A DNA stretch of 64,000 bases, from assembly GCF_031846525.1 (NCBI RefSeq), contig NZ_JAVRHM010000010.1:97272-161271 (forward strand), in the 5' to 3' direction. Within the stretch, counting starts at the first letter, position 1. Every line of letters begins with the position of its first letter. This document shows, one piece after another, positions 8,351 to 16,316 of this stretch. This stretch comes from Autumnicola patrickiae. GTDB lineage: Bacteria > Bacteroidota > Bacteroidia > Flavobacteriales > Flavobacteriaceae. A program made the translations under genes and the position numbers. The notes beneath the pieces are model-generated. The model was given only the letters and a program-made list of their open reading frames with translations. It did not search any database and was not told the origin of the DNA.

Positions 8351-9145
8351 TTACATTAAATGTTCACCGCCATTTACAGGAATAATAGTGCCTGTAATCC
8401 AGCATGCTTCATCTTTGCTCAAAAGATAAACCACGTTGGCCACATCTTTGGGAACGGTAAGCCGCTTAAACGGATTGTGCTTTAGCGCATGATTTTTTAA
8501 TGTTTCGTTACCGGGAATCATTTCAAAAGAACGCGTTACCGTAATCCCCGCCTGGATGCAATTTGCCCTTATGCCGTGCGGTGCAAATTCTAATGCCATG
8601 CCGCGGGTAAGCGATTCCAACGTTACCTTGGCAGCAGAAACGGCGGCATAATTCTTCCATGCCTTCTTGTTTCCCTCACTGGTAAACGAAATAATCCTCG
8701 CATCTTTAGCAAAAAGCCCGGCACGAAAAATGTCCTGGGTCCAGTCGTAAAGGCTTAAAGCCATTGCATCTATAGTGAGCTGAAAATCTATATTTTCCAG
8801 TCTCTCTTCCTTACCATCCATTGGCTTTAAATTTCCCTTAGCAATACTGTGAACCAGCGTTCTGATTTTACCTTCTGTACCAAGAATTTTAGAAATTTGG
8901 TTAACCAAATCAGCTCTTTTTTCTTTCTGAATAGCATCTACATTAAAGCTTTCCAGCTGTACGCCAGATTCCCTGATTTCATCAAAAGCTTCTTCAATAT
9001 CCGGAATTTCAGAACGGCGGTCGCGGTGTACAATAATAATATTTATGCCGTGTTTGGCAAGTTTGCATGCGCTGGCATATCCCAGTCCGCTACTGCCACC
9101 CAGGATAAGCGCCCAATAATTAAGATCTTTAAATTCTGCTACCAT
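8351..9145 (-). CDS. FabI-like short-chain reductase, probable enoyl-ACP reductase
   Basis: This 264-residue Rossmann-fold enzyme has the nucleotide-binding motif GGSSGLG (residues 16-22). The active site is Tyr166-x6-Lys173 (NYAAVSAAKVTLE), the spacing of enoyl-ACP reductases of the FabI type, not the Tyr-x3-Lys of FabG. The C terminus WITGTIIPVNGGEHLM fits the SDR fold. In this operon it would reduce the enoyl chain after the dehydratase. No FabG is encoded in the cluster, so ketoreduction must come from primary fatty-acid synthesis or this enzyme must be broader. Its start overlaps the type III synthase gene by 7 bases. Confidence 0.8.
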   Translation of the reverse strand: MVAEFKDLNYWALILGGSSGLGYASACKLAKHGINIIIVHRDRRSEIPDIEEAFDEIRESGVQLESFNVDAIQKEKRADLVNQISKILGTEGKIRTLVHSIAKGNLKPMDGKEERLENIDFQLTIDAMALSLYDWTQDIFRAGLFAKDARIISFTSEGNKKAWKNYAAVSAAKVTLESLTRGMALEFAPHGIRANCIQAGITVTRSFEMIPGNETLKNHALKHNPFKRLTVPKDVANVVYLLSKDEACWITGTIIPVNGGEHLM

Positions 9146-10191
9146 TGTAATAAAATTCTTTGTGCTGAAAACCCCGGGCCGAAGCTGAGCATTATTCCCT
9201 GCTCACCTTTTGGAATATCTTTTTCCATAAAACGCTGCAGTACGTAAAGTACCGTTGCGCTGCTCATATTTCCATATAAACGTAAAACCTCGCGGGTATC
9301 ATCAATATTCTTTCCTAAGGTACCAAAAAGATCAGAGACTGTTTGTACGATTTTCTTTCCCCCGGGATGAAAAATGAGATGGTCCACTTTTTCTATCGAG
9401 CTGTTATTTCTTTCGAGAAAAGGAAAAATAATGTCAGAAAAATGTTCTGAAATAGTTTCGGGAACCCTTTGGTCCAGAATCATTTGAAGTCCCTGATTGG
9501 TAAGATCAAAGCCCATCATTTGCGTGGCATCATAAAAATGATACATTTCTTCAGCAAGGATCTCAGGACCTTCTATGTTCTCTTCAGAAGACATTAGAAC
9601 ACAGGCTGCACCATCACCAAAAATCGCGGCACTAACCATGTTTGTCATACTGTAATCTTCAAGCTGAAAAGTAGCCGTAGGACTTTCTACAGCAATCACC
9701 GCAGCTCTTTTACCCGGATTGGCTTTTAAAAAATTGTGAGCGTAAATCATCCCAGAAATTCCGGCAGCACAGCCCATTTCTGTCACCGGAAGCCGCGTAA
9801 TATCCTGTCTTAGATTAAGGTCATTTATTAAATAGGCATCCAGCGACGGAATCATAATCCCTGTACAACTTACGGTAATGATATAATCCAGCGAATCTGG
9901 CTGCCACTGCGCATTATCGAGGGATTTTTGCAGTACATTTTTTCCGAGTTTTTTTACTTCCCGCACATATATATTGTTCTTATCTTCAAAAGAAGTGGAA
10001 GTAAAAACTTCTTCGGGTGCCATAATAGAATACCGTTTGTCCACACCTGCCCCTTCAAAAATCTTAAGAATTTTTCTTCGGAATCTATCATCCTGTCCCT
10101 CAAGCCAGGTTTCTACTAATGGCAGTACATCTGAAGTTTCCCGTGAATACTCAGGAAGTTCTTTTTCTACCTTTACAATTTTTACACTCAT
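9139..10191 (-). CDS. Type III polyketide synthase (chalcone/stilbene synthase family)
   Basis: This 350-residue enzyme is the core of the cluster. It condenses an acyl starter with malonyl-CoA several times and cyclises the product to a resorcinol, phloroglucinol or pyrone. The catalytic triad is complete: Cys141 in TEMGCAAGIS, His275 in IFHPGGKK and Asn308 in LYGNMSSAT. GFDLTNQGL and the C-terminal SFGPGFSAQ loop are typical. Bacterial members of this size include alkylresorcinol and alkylpyrone synthases that take long acyl starters. It is flanked by a methyltransferase and an FAD oxidoreductase upstream and fatty-acid-type genes downstream. The product is inferred, not known. Confidence 0.92.
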   Translation of the reverse strand: MSVKIVKVEKELPEYSRETSDVLPLVETWLEGQDDRFRRKILKIFEGAGVDKRYSIMAPEEVFTSTSFEDKNNIYVREVKKLGKNVLQKSLDNAQWQPDSLDYIITVSCTGIMIPSLDAYLINDLNLRQDITRLPVTEMGCAAGISGMIYAHNFLKANPGKRAAVIAVESPTATFQLEDYSMTNMVSAAIFGDGAACVLMSSEENIEGPEILAEEMYHFYDATQMMGFDLTNQGLQMILDQRVPETISEHFSDIIFPFLERNNSSIEKVDHLIFHPGGKKIVQTVSDLFGTLGKNIDDTREVLRLYGNMSSATVLYVLQRFMEKDIPKGEQGIMLSFGPGFSAQRILLQW

Positions 10192-10199
10192 AATCTTTT

Positions 10200-10919
10200 C
10201 TACTGTTCTTTTTCAATAATCCACCGGTACCGAAAGGCCCATTTCCAGTTTACTTCCTGCTTGTCTGAAGGAATATACGAAGCCAATTCTGCAATTTCCG
10301 TTTTTTTAAATCCTCGTAAAATAGAAATAAGTCCATCTTTACGGGCAATTTTATTATTTATAAATACGCTGCAAAAAGCCTGAAACAGCCTGTACGCTGC
10401 TTTACTCCTGTGAAGGTCGTTAATGACAATTCCAATGCGCACCTGCCGGTAAAAACAATTTAATAATTCTATAATATCCGGATTTTTAAAATGGTGCAGC
10501 GTTAAAGTACAAAGGATAATATCGTATTCCTGTCGCTTAAATTCCTCACTAAAAATGTTTAGCGTTTTAAACTGTAATTCCGGGAAAGCTTCAGACATTT
10601 TTTCTGCAATCTCTATGGCATGCGGATTAGCATCTATTCCTGTAAGTTTTAATTTTCGGTCGTTTTTTCTTCCCCATTTTGCGATTTCCCGAAGAATAGC
10701 ACCATTTCCACAACCAACATCTACAACTTCAATTCCCTTTTCCTTTGGAACCTTCTGAAAAAGCTTTTTCACTCCCTGGATGGTAATATTATTTCCCCCG
10801 AGCCATTTATTAATATTATCAAGATCGCGCAATGTCTTTTTTAATTCTTTGCCGCTTAGCTCGAAATCATCCATGATCTCCTCTTCATCTGTCCTTCTGG
10901 AAGTATCTATTCTGTTCAT
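10200..10919 (-). CDS. SAM-dependent methyltransferase of the polyketide operon
   Basis: This 239-residue class I methyltransferase has the SAM motif VVDVGCGNGAIL (about residues 65-76), an acidic residue after strand 2 (TGIDANPHAIEIA) and the strand 4 motif YDIILCTLTLHHF. It starts inside the last codons of the FAD oxidoreductase gene (4-base overlap, ATGA) and is followed 8 bases later by the type III synthase, so all three are translated together. It probably methylates an oxygen or ring carbon of the polyketide. It resembles the UbiE/Methyltransf-11 class more than a membrane-bound enzyme. Confidence 0.85.
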   Translation of the reverse strand: MNRIDTSRRTDEEEIMDDFELSGKELKKTLRDLDNINKWLGGNNITIQGVKKLFQKVPKEKGIEVVDVGCGNGAILREIAKWGRKNDRKLKLTGIDANPHAIEIAEKMSEAFPELQFKTLNIFSEEFKRQEYDIILCTLTLHHFKNPDIIELLNCFYRQVRIGIVINDLHRSKAAYRLFQAFCSVFINNKIARKDGLISILRGFKKTEIAELASYIPSDKQEVNWKWAFRYRWIIEKEQ

Positions 10920-12040
10920 GCTACAAACTTTCCGTGGGTTCTTTTAATAATATGAGGTAAGATAAATGGCATTTTACTAATCAGGTTTTGTGATACTTCA
11001 GTCACGCCTGGATTCAACAAAACTTTCTGTAGTATTCTACCTGTCAACAATCTGGTTTTAAATTCTTTATTCCACTTCATCTTATAGTTTTCTTCAACTT
11101 CAGATTTGCTAAGTAATTCTCTATTGCAGAACGCAAGAATAGCTTCAGAAGCCATTTTAGCACTGTGGATCGCCATGGCCATTCCATTTCCACAGAGGGG
11201 ATGGATTAGCCCTGCAGCATCACCTAACATGAGGATATGATTTTCAATAAGCGCTTTCTGTTCAAAAGAAACCTGCGCGATTGTAATGTCCTTTTTAAAT
11301 ATTTGTTCGGCACTCTGAAAGAAAGAATTGAGGTGCGGATTTCGACAAAGAACTTCCTTCTTATAATCTTCCGGAGATTTATGGGTTTTAAAACTTTTGT
11401 AAGTAGCCAGGTAGCAAACATTAATAGCTCCGTTTTCAACCTTCGACAATCCGCAATATCCTCCTCTAAAGTTGTGCAGGGAAACCAGATTGTCGGGATA
11501 ATCTTCATGCCGATAATGTGCCTTTACAGCCAGCCATTCGGATTTCTTCTGAATAAAATCACGGCTTAGATTTTTATCAAGGATAGATCGTTTTCCAAAT
11601 GCACCAAGAACGAAATCTGCCGTAAATTCTTTTCCTTCTGAAGTTATTATAGTGAAGATATTTTCTGAATATTCCACATCTGTGACTATTTCAGGAATAA
11701 CTTCCGTTCCTCTTTTTATAGCCGTTTCGTACAGATAATTATCCAGGGCGTACCTGCTTAGTCCAAGACCACCCATTTCTAATTCCGAAGAAACAGATTT
11801 CCCTGATGGAGTGCTGTAATTGAGCGAATTTATTTCTACAGGTGACAACGATGTTAACGAAATGCCGAGAGATTTGAAATAAGGAATAATTTCTTTGGAT
11901 AAATATTCACCACAAACTTTATGACGCGGAAAATCATCTTTTTCAAAAAGAACTACTTTTAAGCCTTTGGATACCAGATGGATTGCTGCGCTTAAACCAG
12001 CTAATCCCCCGCCCACAATAGCAATTCTATTCATTCTCAT
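10916..12040 (-). CDS. FAD-dependent oxidoreductase (geranylgeranyl reductase/monooxygenase-like)
   Basis: This 374-residue flavoprotein has the Rossmann motif AIVGGGLAGLSAA near the N terminus, a charged stretch FEKDDFPRHKVCGEYLS typical of the geranylgeranyl reductase branch, and the second FAD motif MLGDAAGLIHPLCGNGMAMAI. It probably hydroxylates or oxidises the aromatic polyketide product, for example to a quinone, or reduces a side chain. A second ATG two codons in (12034) is an equally good start. It is the first gene of the operon, which begins just after the terminator of the OmpA-like gene. Confidence 0.82.
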   Translation of the reverse strand: MRMNRIAIVGGGLAGLSAAIHLVSKGLKVVLFEKDDFPRHKVCGEYLSKEIIPYFKSLGISLTSLSPVEINSLNYSTPSGKSVSSELEMGGLGLSRYALDNYLYETAIKRGTEVIPEIVTDVEYSENIFTIITSEGKEFTADFVLGAFGKRSILDKNLSRDFIQKKSEWLAVKAHYRHEDYPDNLVSLHNFRGGYCGLSKVENGAINVCYLATYKSFKTHKSPEDYKKEVLCRNPHLNSFFQSAEQIFKKDITIAQVSFEQKALIENHILMLGDAAGLIHPLCGNGMAMAIHSAKMASEAILAFCNRELLSKSEVEENYKMKWNKEFKTRLLTGRILQKVLLNPGVTEVSQNLISKMPFILPHIIKRTHGKFVA

Positions 12041-12061
12041 TGTATGAAGATAATTAAAAAG

Positions 12062-12093
12062 AATAAAAAAATCCCGGCGATTAACCGGGATTA
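12062..12093 (-). terminator. Intrinsic terminator after the OmpA-like lipoprotein gene
   Basis: On the minus strand the stem AATCCCGG / CCGGGATT is followed by a run of seven T. It ends the transcript of the OmpA-like gene and separates it from the polyketide operon that begins right after. Confidence 0.88.
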
Positions 12094-12116
12094 TACATTG
12101 TTTAAGATACTTCTAA

Positions 12117-12818
12117 TTAATTTTCTGAAGTTGCCTGCTGTGCTTCTTGTTTCAATTCTTCACTGGCAACAATGGCCACCTCTACCCTACGGTTTTTAGC
12201 ACGACCTTCAGCCGTGGTATTATCGTATTTAGGCTGAGCTTCACCATACCAGTCTGTTGTTAGTCTGCCCTGGGAAATACCACCATTGGTCACAAGATAA
12301 TTTGTAACTGCTTGAGCGCGGTTTTTAGAGAGTGTAAGGTTATAACTCTCTGCCCCCCTGTCATCTGTATGTCCTTCCACAAGAATATTCGTGTCTGGAT
12401 ATTCTTTCAAAATATTTGAAAGTTTATCCAGTGTCTGTTCTGATTCTCCACTAATATCAGACTTATCTGTTGCGAAATATACACCGCTGCTTTCATCAAA
12501 AGTAACGTTTATACCTTCACCTACACGCTCTACCTCGGCACCCGGAATTTCCCGTTCAATTTCCTGAGCCTGCTTATCCATTCGGCTACCTATATAACCA
12601 CCAGCAGCACCACCAACTACACCGCCAATTATTGCTCCAAGAGCACTATTTCCATCTCCGGTGTTATTACCTATAACTCCCCCAATCGCAGCACCACTAC
12701 CAGCTCCAATTACAGCTCCTTTTTGCTTATTACTGGCATTTCTTGTAGCATCACAGGCAATTAGCATGCTGGCTGCAAAAAATATTGCAGTAAACTTATT
12801 TATCATTCTTCTTCTCAT
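12117..12818 (-). CDS. OmpA-family lipoprotein with glycine zipper
   Basis: This 233-residue protein has a lipoprotein signal peptide ending at Cys22 (MLIAC), a Gly-rich zipper segment (about residues 34-82, VIGAGSGAAIGGVIGN and a second copy) that can insert in membrane, and a C-terminal OmpA domain (about 105-220) with ILVEGHTDDRG and NRRVEVAI that binds peptidoglycan. The layout is that of YiaD-like outer-membrane lipoproteins. An ATG at codon 5 would shorten the basic N terminus with no effect on the signal. It lies 10 bases after the lipocalin-like lipoprotein gene and is probably co-transcribed with it. Confidence 0.88.
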   Translation of the reverse strand: MRRRMINKFTAIFFAASMLIACDATRNASNKQKGAVIGAGSGAAIGGVIGNNTGDGNSALGAIIGGVVGGAAGGYIGSRMDKQAQEIEREIPGAEVERVGEGINVTFDESSGVYFATDKSDISGESEQTLDKLSNILKEYPDTNILVEGHTDDRGAESYNLTLSKNRAQAVTNYLVTNGGISQGRLTTDWYGEAQPKYDNTTAEGRAKNRRVEVAIVASEELKQEAQQATSEN

Positions 12819-12828
12819 AATTGTTTTT

Positions 12829-13308
12829 TTAAAGTTTAGTAAAATTCATTCTAATTACAAAAGGCTTACCTTCAAGAGTGACCGTTTGCTCCCAAACCAT
12901 ATCGGTTTCACTTAGATTTCTAAGATTAAGTCTGAATCCCTCTCCTCCTGTGGTAGATTTTGCATTTTCATCTGTTGGTTTTAGAAGAAAATCATAAACT
13001 CCCTCGGGAGTATTTTCCTCGTCTATAGACCAATTAAAATGTCTTTGGGCAGTGCTACAACCAGTACCCTGAAGGGTATAAGTACCTTGATTATTATTAG
13101 ATACAAAATTCCAGGTACTATTTTCAAAACATGAGGCCGAGGCATCATTTAATAAAGTAACATTAAATGTACCGGTGTTTTGAGGATAAGTAACACTTGT
13201 AAGTGCCCAGTCGCCTTTAAATGTTTTCCGGGCTTCTTTAGCCACTTTACTGGGACCACAAGAGACAATAAGCATTGCAATTGTTACAATAGTTAGTATT
13301 TTTTTCAT
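12829..13308 (-). CDS. Lipocalin-like lipoprotein
   Basis: This 159-residue protein has a signal peptide with lipobox Cys17 (LIVSCG). The mature part looks like the lipocalin-like family of Bacteroidota: GDWALTSVTYP (the GxW of the first strand), alternating strands with FENSTWNFVSNN, and a final strand FVIRMNFTKL. The ligand is unknown. Pairing of such a lipoprotein with an OmpA-family partner 10 bases downstream suggests that both act in the outer membrane or as a stress-induced envelope pair. Confidence 0.78.
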   Translation of the reverse strand: MKKILTIVTIAMLIVSCGPSKVAKEARKTFKGDWALTSVTYPQNTGTFNVTLLNDASASCFENSTWNFVSNNNQGTYTLQGTGCSTAQRHFNWSIDEENTPEGVYDFLLKPTDENAKSTTGGEGFRLNLRNLSETDMVWEQTVTLEGKPFVIRMNFTKL

Positions 13309-13330
13309 TGCTGATTTAAGTTTATTAAAT

Positions 13331-13367
13331 TAAAAAACCAATGTAGATCTGGTTTGATCTACATTGG
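13331..13367 (-). terminator. Intrinsic terminator after the DUF1328 gene
   Basis: A perfect 12-bp stem (CCAATGTAGATC / GATCTACATTGG) with a 6-base loop is followed on the minus strand by six T. It lies directly after the DUF1328 gene and just upstream of the lipocalin-like gene. Confidence 0.88.
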
Positions 13368-13390
13368 ATACTGTAAATATGGTTTTTATC

Positions 13391-13552
13391 TTATCTTCTA
13401 AATAACCTGCTTAGCAGAGATATTACAAGAAGGACTACAAAAATCCAGAAAATAATCTGGGCAATATCAGCAGCTCCCTCGGCAATACCACCAAATCCAA
13501 AGATTGCAGCGATAATAGCGATAATTAAAAAGATGATAATTAAACGTATCAT
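13391..13552 (-). CDS. DUF1328 (YtjA-like) small membrane protein
   Basis: A 53-codon frame starts with ATG at 13550-13552 and ends with TAA. The product, MIRLIIIFLIIAIIAAIFGF followed by GGIAEGAADIAQIIFWIFVV and a short LLSRLFRR tail, is the standard DUF1328 protein: two membrane helices around a small GGIAxGAA turn. The family is widespread in bacteria and is thought to be stress-linked, but its function is unknown. The tail is basic and should face the cytosol. A strong terminator follows the stop. It is too short to be found by length-limited gene searches. Confidence 0.92.
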   Translation of the reverse strand: MIRLIIIFLIIAIIAAIFGFGGIAEGAADIAQIIFWIFVVLLVISLLSRLFRR

Positions 13553-13711
13553 AATATTGGTTTTTATCGATTAGCTAAGTCTAAATTAAGTCAGCAGGTT
13601 ACGGCGAACAAAAGATTATTAATACTTTAACAGAGGATATGTTAAGGAATATTAAATAAATGGAGTGTAAGATGTTAAATTATTAATATTCTATTAATTT
13701 ACTATCATTTT

Positions 13712-13843
13712 TTATGAATCTCGAATGCTCTTCAGCATAGCCGCTGGACCTTTGAGCGAAGAATCGGGATAAAGATATTTCCAGCCTACAGGTAAACGAT
13801 AGTCATCATTTTTTAAATTTAAACCTTTTGAACAACCTTGCCC
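13712..13843 (-). pseudogene. Possible C-terminal gene remnant
   Basis: A 44-codon frame between stops reads as convincing protein near its end: DDYRLPVGWKYLYPDSSLKG followed by PAAMLKSIRDS and TAA. It has a stop directly upstream and no ATG or GTG before the last third, so it cannot be a normal gene. It may be the tail of a decayed gene or a short gene with an unusual start. I do not recognise the family. Confidence 0.28.
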
Positions 13844-13995
13844 TTATTTAATTCAATTTATTTATGAGGATTCGTGTAAAAAGATCGGAGTCAGAATTTT
13901 TTCATTTTTAAAGATCCAGTATTTTTTGAAGTCGGGAGATTAGTTTCAAAATGCTAATGAAAATTTAAAAACTACGGCTTCTCGCTTAATTTATT

Positions 13996-14003
13996 TAACT
14001 TTG
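13996..14003 (+). promoter_or_regulatory. Probable -7 box TAACTTTG of the oxygenase gene
   Basis: The octamer matches the Bacteroidota TAnnTTTG element. It lies 34 bases before the ATG at 14037 and overlaps an in-frame TTG at 14001, which argues against that TTG as start. No good TTTG -33 element is seen at the proper distance. Confidence 0.5.
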
Positions 14004-14036
14004 GTTGACTTTTACTCAAAAAAATACCACACACCA

Positions 14037-14993
14037 ATGGCTATGAATAATATTCCCAGTGTAGATCTGGCTGATTTCCTGTCTGATGATCCAAACAGAA
14101 AACAAAAATTTGTTGATGAAATTGGAAAGGCTTATGAAGAAATAGGTTTTGTTGCACTAAAGAATCACTTTTTAAGTGATAATCTTGTAGATGAATTATA
14201 TAAGGAAGTGAAATCTTTTTTTGATCTTCCACTGGAAACCAAGAAGAAATATGAAATAGAAGGATTAGCAGGACAACGCGGCTATATATCCTTCGGAAAA
14301 GAACATGCAAAAGGGAAAAAGGAAGGCGATCTTAAGGAATTCTGGCATTTTGGGCAGGAACCTTCTGATGATGCTAAACTTACAGAAGAATATCCCGAAA
14401 ATGTGCAGGTTGAGGAATTGGAAGATTTTAACCATGTAGGAATGGAAGCTTACCGGATGCTCGAGAAAACCGGCATTTATGTTTTAAGGGCTCTTTCCCT
14501 TCATATTGGGCTTAAAGAAACTTATTTTGATCACTGGGCTAGCAACGGAAACAGTATTTTAAGGCCTATCCACTACCCTCCTATTACCGAGGAACCAAAA
14601 GGAGCTGTTCGGGCTGGGGCTCATGGGGATATTAACCTCATTACCTTGTTAATGGGTGCATCTACCGGAGGACTGCAGGTTCTTAGAAAAGATGGAGAAT
14701 GGATAGATGCTATTCCCCAGGAAGATGAACTGGTAATTAACGTTGGTGATATGCTGGAACGGCATACCAACAATAAACTTCGTTCTACCGTTCATCGCGT
14801 AGTAAATCCTCCTAAAGAGGAATGGGGCAATCCCCGTTACTCTATTCCCTTCTTTTTGCATCCACGAAGTGAAATGCCTTTAGATTGTCTTGAAGAATGT
14901 ATAGATGAAAATCATCCAAAGCAATATGAGGATATTACTGCAGGTGAATTTTTACACCAGCGACTTGTAGAAATTGGATTGATCAAGAAATAA
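14037..14993 (+). CDS. Isopenicillin N synthase-like 2-oxoglutarate/Fe(II) oxygenase
   Basis: This protein of 318 residues has the non-haem iron oxygenase fold: N-terminal DIOX_N region (DEIGKAYEEIGFVALKNHFL) and a C-terminal jelly roll with His196 and Asp198 in GAHGDINLITLL, His253 in STVHRVVNP, and Arg267-x-Ser269 in PRYSIPFF for the 2-oxoglutarate carboxylate. The substrate is not predictable; this family in Bacteroidota is widespread and not tied to beta-lactam synthesis. The ATG at 14037 (or the one at 14043) is preferred to an upstream TTG that sits in the -7 promoter box. It begins a run of same-strand genes with SUI1 four bases after its stop. Confidence 0.85.
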   Translation: MAMNNIPSVDLADFLSDDPNRKQKFVDEIGKAYEEIGFVALKNHFLSDNLVDELYKEVKSFFDLPLETKKKYEIEGLAGQRGYISFGKEHAKGKKEGDLKEFWHFGQEPSDDAKLTEEYPENVQVEELEDFNHVGMEAYRMLEKTGIYVLRALSLHIGLKETYFDHWASNGNSILRPIHYPPITEEPKGAVRAGAHGDINLITLLMGASTGGLQVLRKDGEWIDAIPQEDELVINVGDMLERHTNNKLRSTVHRVVNPPKEEWGNPRYSIPFFLHPRSEMPLDCLEECIDENHPKQYEDITAGEFLHQRLVEIGLIKK

Positions 14994-14996
14994 GTT

Positions 14997-15353
14997 ATGG
15001 CCAAGAAAAAAATGGGACTTGAAGATCTGGGAGGATTCGTTTTTTCTACCAATGAAAATTTTGATGAAAACGAATTAACAGATAATGAGCATCAGGAAAA
15101 TTTAAATCCTAAAGATCAGAAATTAGAAGCGCATTTTAGCAATAAAGGGCGTGGAGGAAAAACCGTGACTATTATTAAAGGCTTTGTTGGACCAGAAGAG
15201 GAATTGATTTCGCTAGGGAAAAACCTGAAGAAAAAATGCGGGGTTGGCGGTTCTACTAAAGATGGTGAAATTATTATTCAGGGAGATGATCGTGAGAAAA
15301 TCATGGAGATTTTAAATAAAGAGGGATATAATGTGAAACGTGTTGGGGGATAA
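14997..15353 (+). CDS. SUI1/YciH-like translation factor
   Basis: This 118-residue protein has a variable acidic N-terminal half (about 50 residues) and a C-terminal SUI1 domain: GGKTVTIIKGFVG, then LGKNLKKKCGVGGSTKDGEI and IIIQGDDREKIMEIL. The motif CGVGGSTKDGEIIIQGD is the family signature of bacterial YciH and eIF1. It probably acts at the ribosomal P site during initiation; the exact bacterial role is unsettled. The last codons and the TAA form part of an intrinsic terminator (15336-15372), which is unusual. Confidence 0.9.
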   Translation: MAKKKMGLEDLGGFVFSTNENFDENELTDNEHQENLNPKDQKLEAHFSNKGRGGKTVTIIKGFVGPEEELISLGKNLKKKCGVGGSTKDGEIIIQGDDREKIMEILNKEGYNVKRVGG

Positions 15354-15372
15354 ACTCCCGACACGTTTTTTT
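15336..15372 (+). terminator. Terminator overlapping the end of the SUI1 gene
   Basis: AAACGTGTTGGGGG pairs with CTCCCGACACGTTT (14 bp with two G-T pairs) around the loop ATAAA, which contains the TAA stop, and is followed by seven T. The last five sense codons of the SUI1 gene lie within the left arm. The downstream gene starts at 15383. Confidence 0.85.
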
Positions 15373-15382
15373 AAACAAAACG

Positions 15383-16315
15383 ATGAGCAGTAAAACCATA
15401 CATATTACAAACGGGGACGGCCTTGCCGGTAAAATGCTGGAACTTGATATTCCGGGAGAAGTGATTGTATGGCGGGAACTTCTTTGTGAAGGCCCTACTG
15501 TTCAGGATGTGGGAGGTAAGGAATTTGTAAAACTCAGGAAAAAATTTGTGAGCGGGACTTACGGTATTTCACCTGAAGATTATAAGAAAAAATTTGTTTC
15601 CCAGCTTGAAAAACTTCGAAAATTAAAGGATTATGAGGAAGTCATTCTTTGGTTTGAGTTCGATCTTTTTTGTCATATAAATATGATTGCTGTTATTAGT
15701 TTTTTCCTTCAACACAAGAAAGAAGTGCCTATGTACCTTGTCTGCAGTAAAAAACTGAAGGGCGAAAAAGGTCATAATCCACTTACTCAGCTCAATGCAA
15801 AGCAGTTGTACAACCATTATCAGAATAAAATTCCTCTTACTTCTGATGATCTTCAAACGGCAAATTTTATATGGGAATTATATTGCAGCAATAATCCGCT
15901 GCAATTAAAGGCTCAGATAAAAAAGCATAGCAACTTTGAATATTTATCCAGCTGCATCCGGGCACATATAGAGCGTTTTCCGAACAGCAAAACCGGAATA
16001 AATTCCCTGGAACGGAATATTCTTAACATCATCCAGCGAAATATGATTTCTTCAGAAAATCAGCTTCTGGGATATGCGCTGGAATATCAGGGCTATTATG
16101 GCTATAGTGATAACCAGATGCAGCGACTCCTTGCAAAAATCAGGGATTTTTATCTCGTCGAAAATGACCGCGTCATTTTATCCAAAAAAGGAGATGCAGT
16201 TATGGAAGGAACCAAAAATTTCTACAGAGAACTTAATAACAATGAATGCCTGGGTGGAGCGAAAATGTATGACTTCTTATACGAATCCGAATCCCACAGA
16301 TTACTAAAACTTTGA
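15383..16315 (+). CDS. DUF1835 domain protein
   Basis: This 310-residue protein has the DUF1835 N-terminal domain: IHITNGDGLAGKML, then IVWRELLCEGP, and EEVILWFEFDLFCHINMIAV. The C-terminal half is alpha-helical and ends in a winged-helix-like segment (RNMISSENQLLGYALEYQG, YGYSDNQMQRLL). The function is not known. No signal peptide, so it is cytosolic. It begins 10 bases after the SUI1 terminator and its stop is one base away from the phosphorylase start, so those two genes are coupled. Confidence 0.75.
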   Translation: MSSKTIHITNGDGLAGKMLELDIPGEVIVWRELLCEGPTVQDVGGKEFVKLRKKFVSGTYGISPEDYKKKFVSQLEKLRKLKDYEEVILWFEFDLFCHINMIAVISFFLQHKKEVPMYLVCSKKLKGEKGHNPLTQLNAKQLYNHYQNKIPLTSDDLQTANFIWELYCSNNPLQLKAQIKKHSNFEYLSSCIRAHIERFPNSKTGINSLERNILNIIQRNMISSENQLLGYALEYQGYYGYSDNQMQRLLAKIRDFYLVENDRVILSKKGDAVMEGTKNFYRELNNNECLGGAKMYDFLYESESHRLLKL

Positions 16316-16316
16316 T

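Larger units (their letters stand above)
13553..14036. other. Non-coding gap with a gene remnant and a promoter box
   Basis: This AT-rich gap of about 480 bases has no intact gene. It holds a short protein-like open frame on the minus strand (listed separately at 13712-13843) and, at its right end, the -7 box of the oxygenase gene. Confidence 0.6.
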
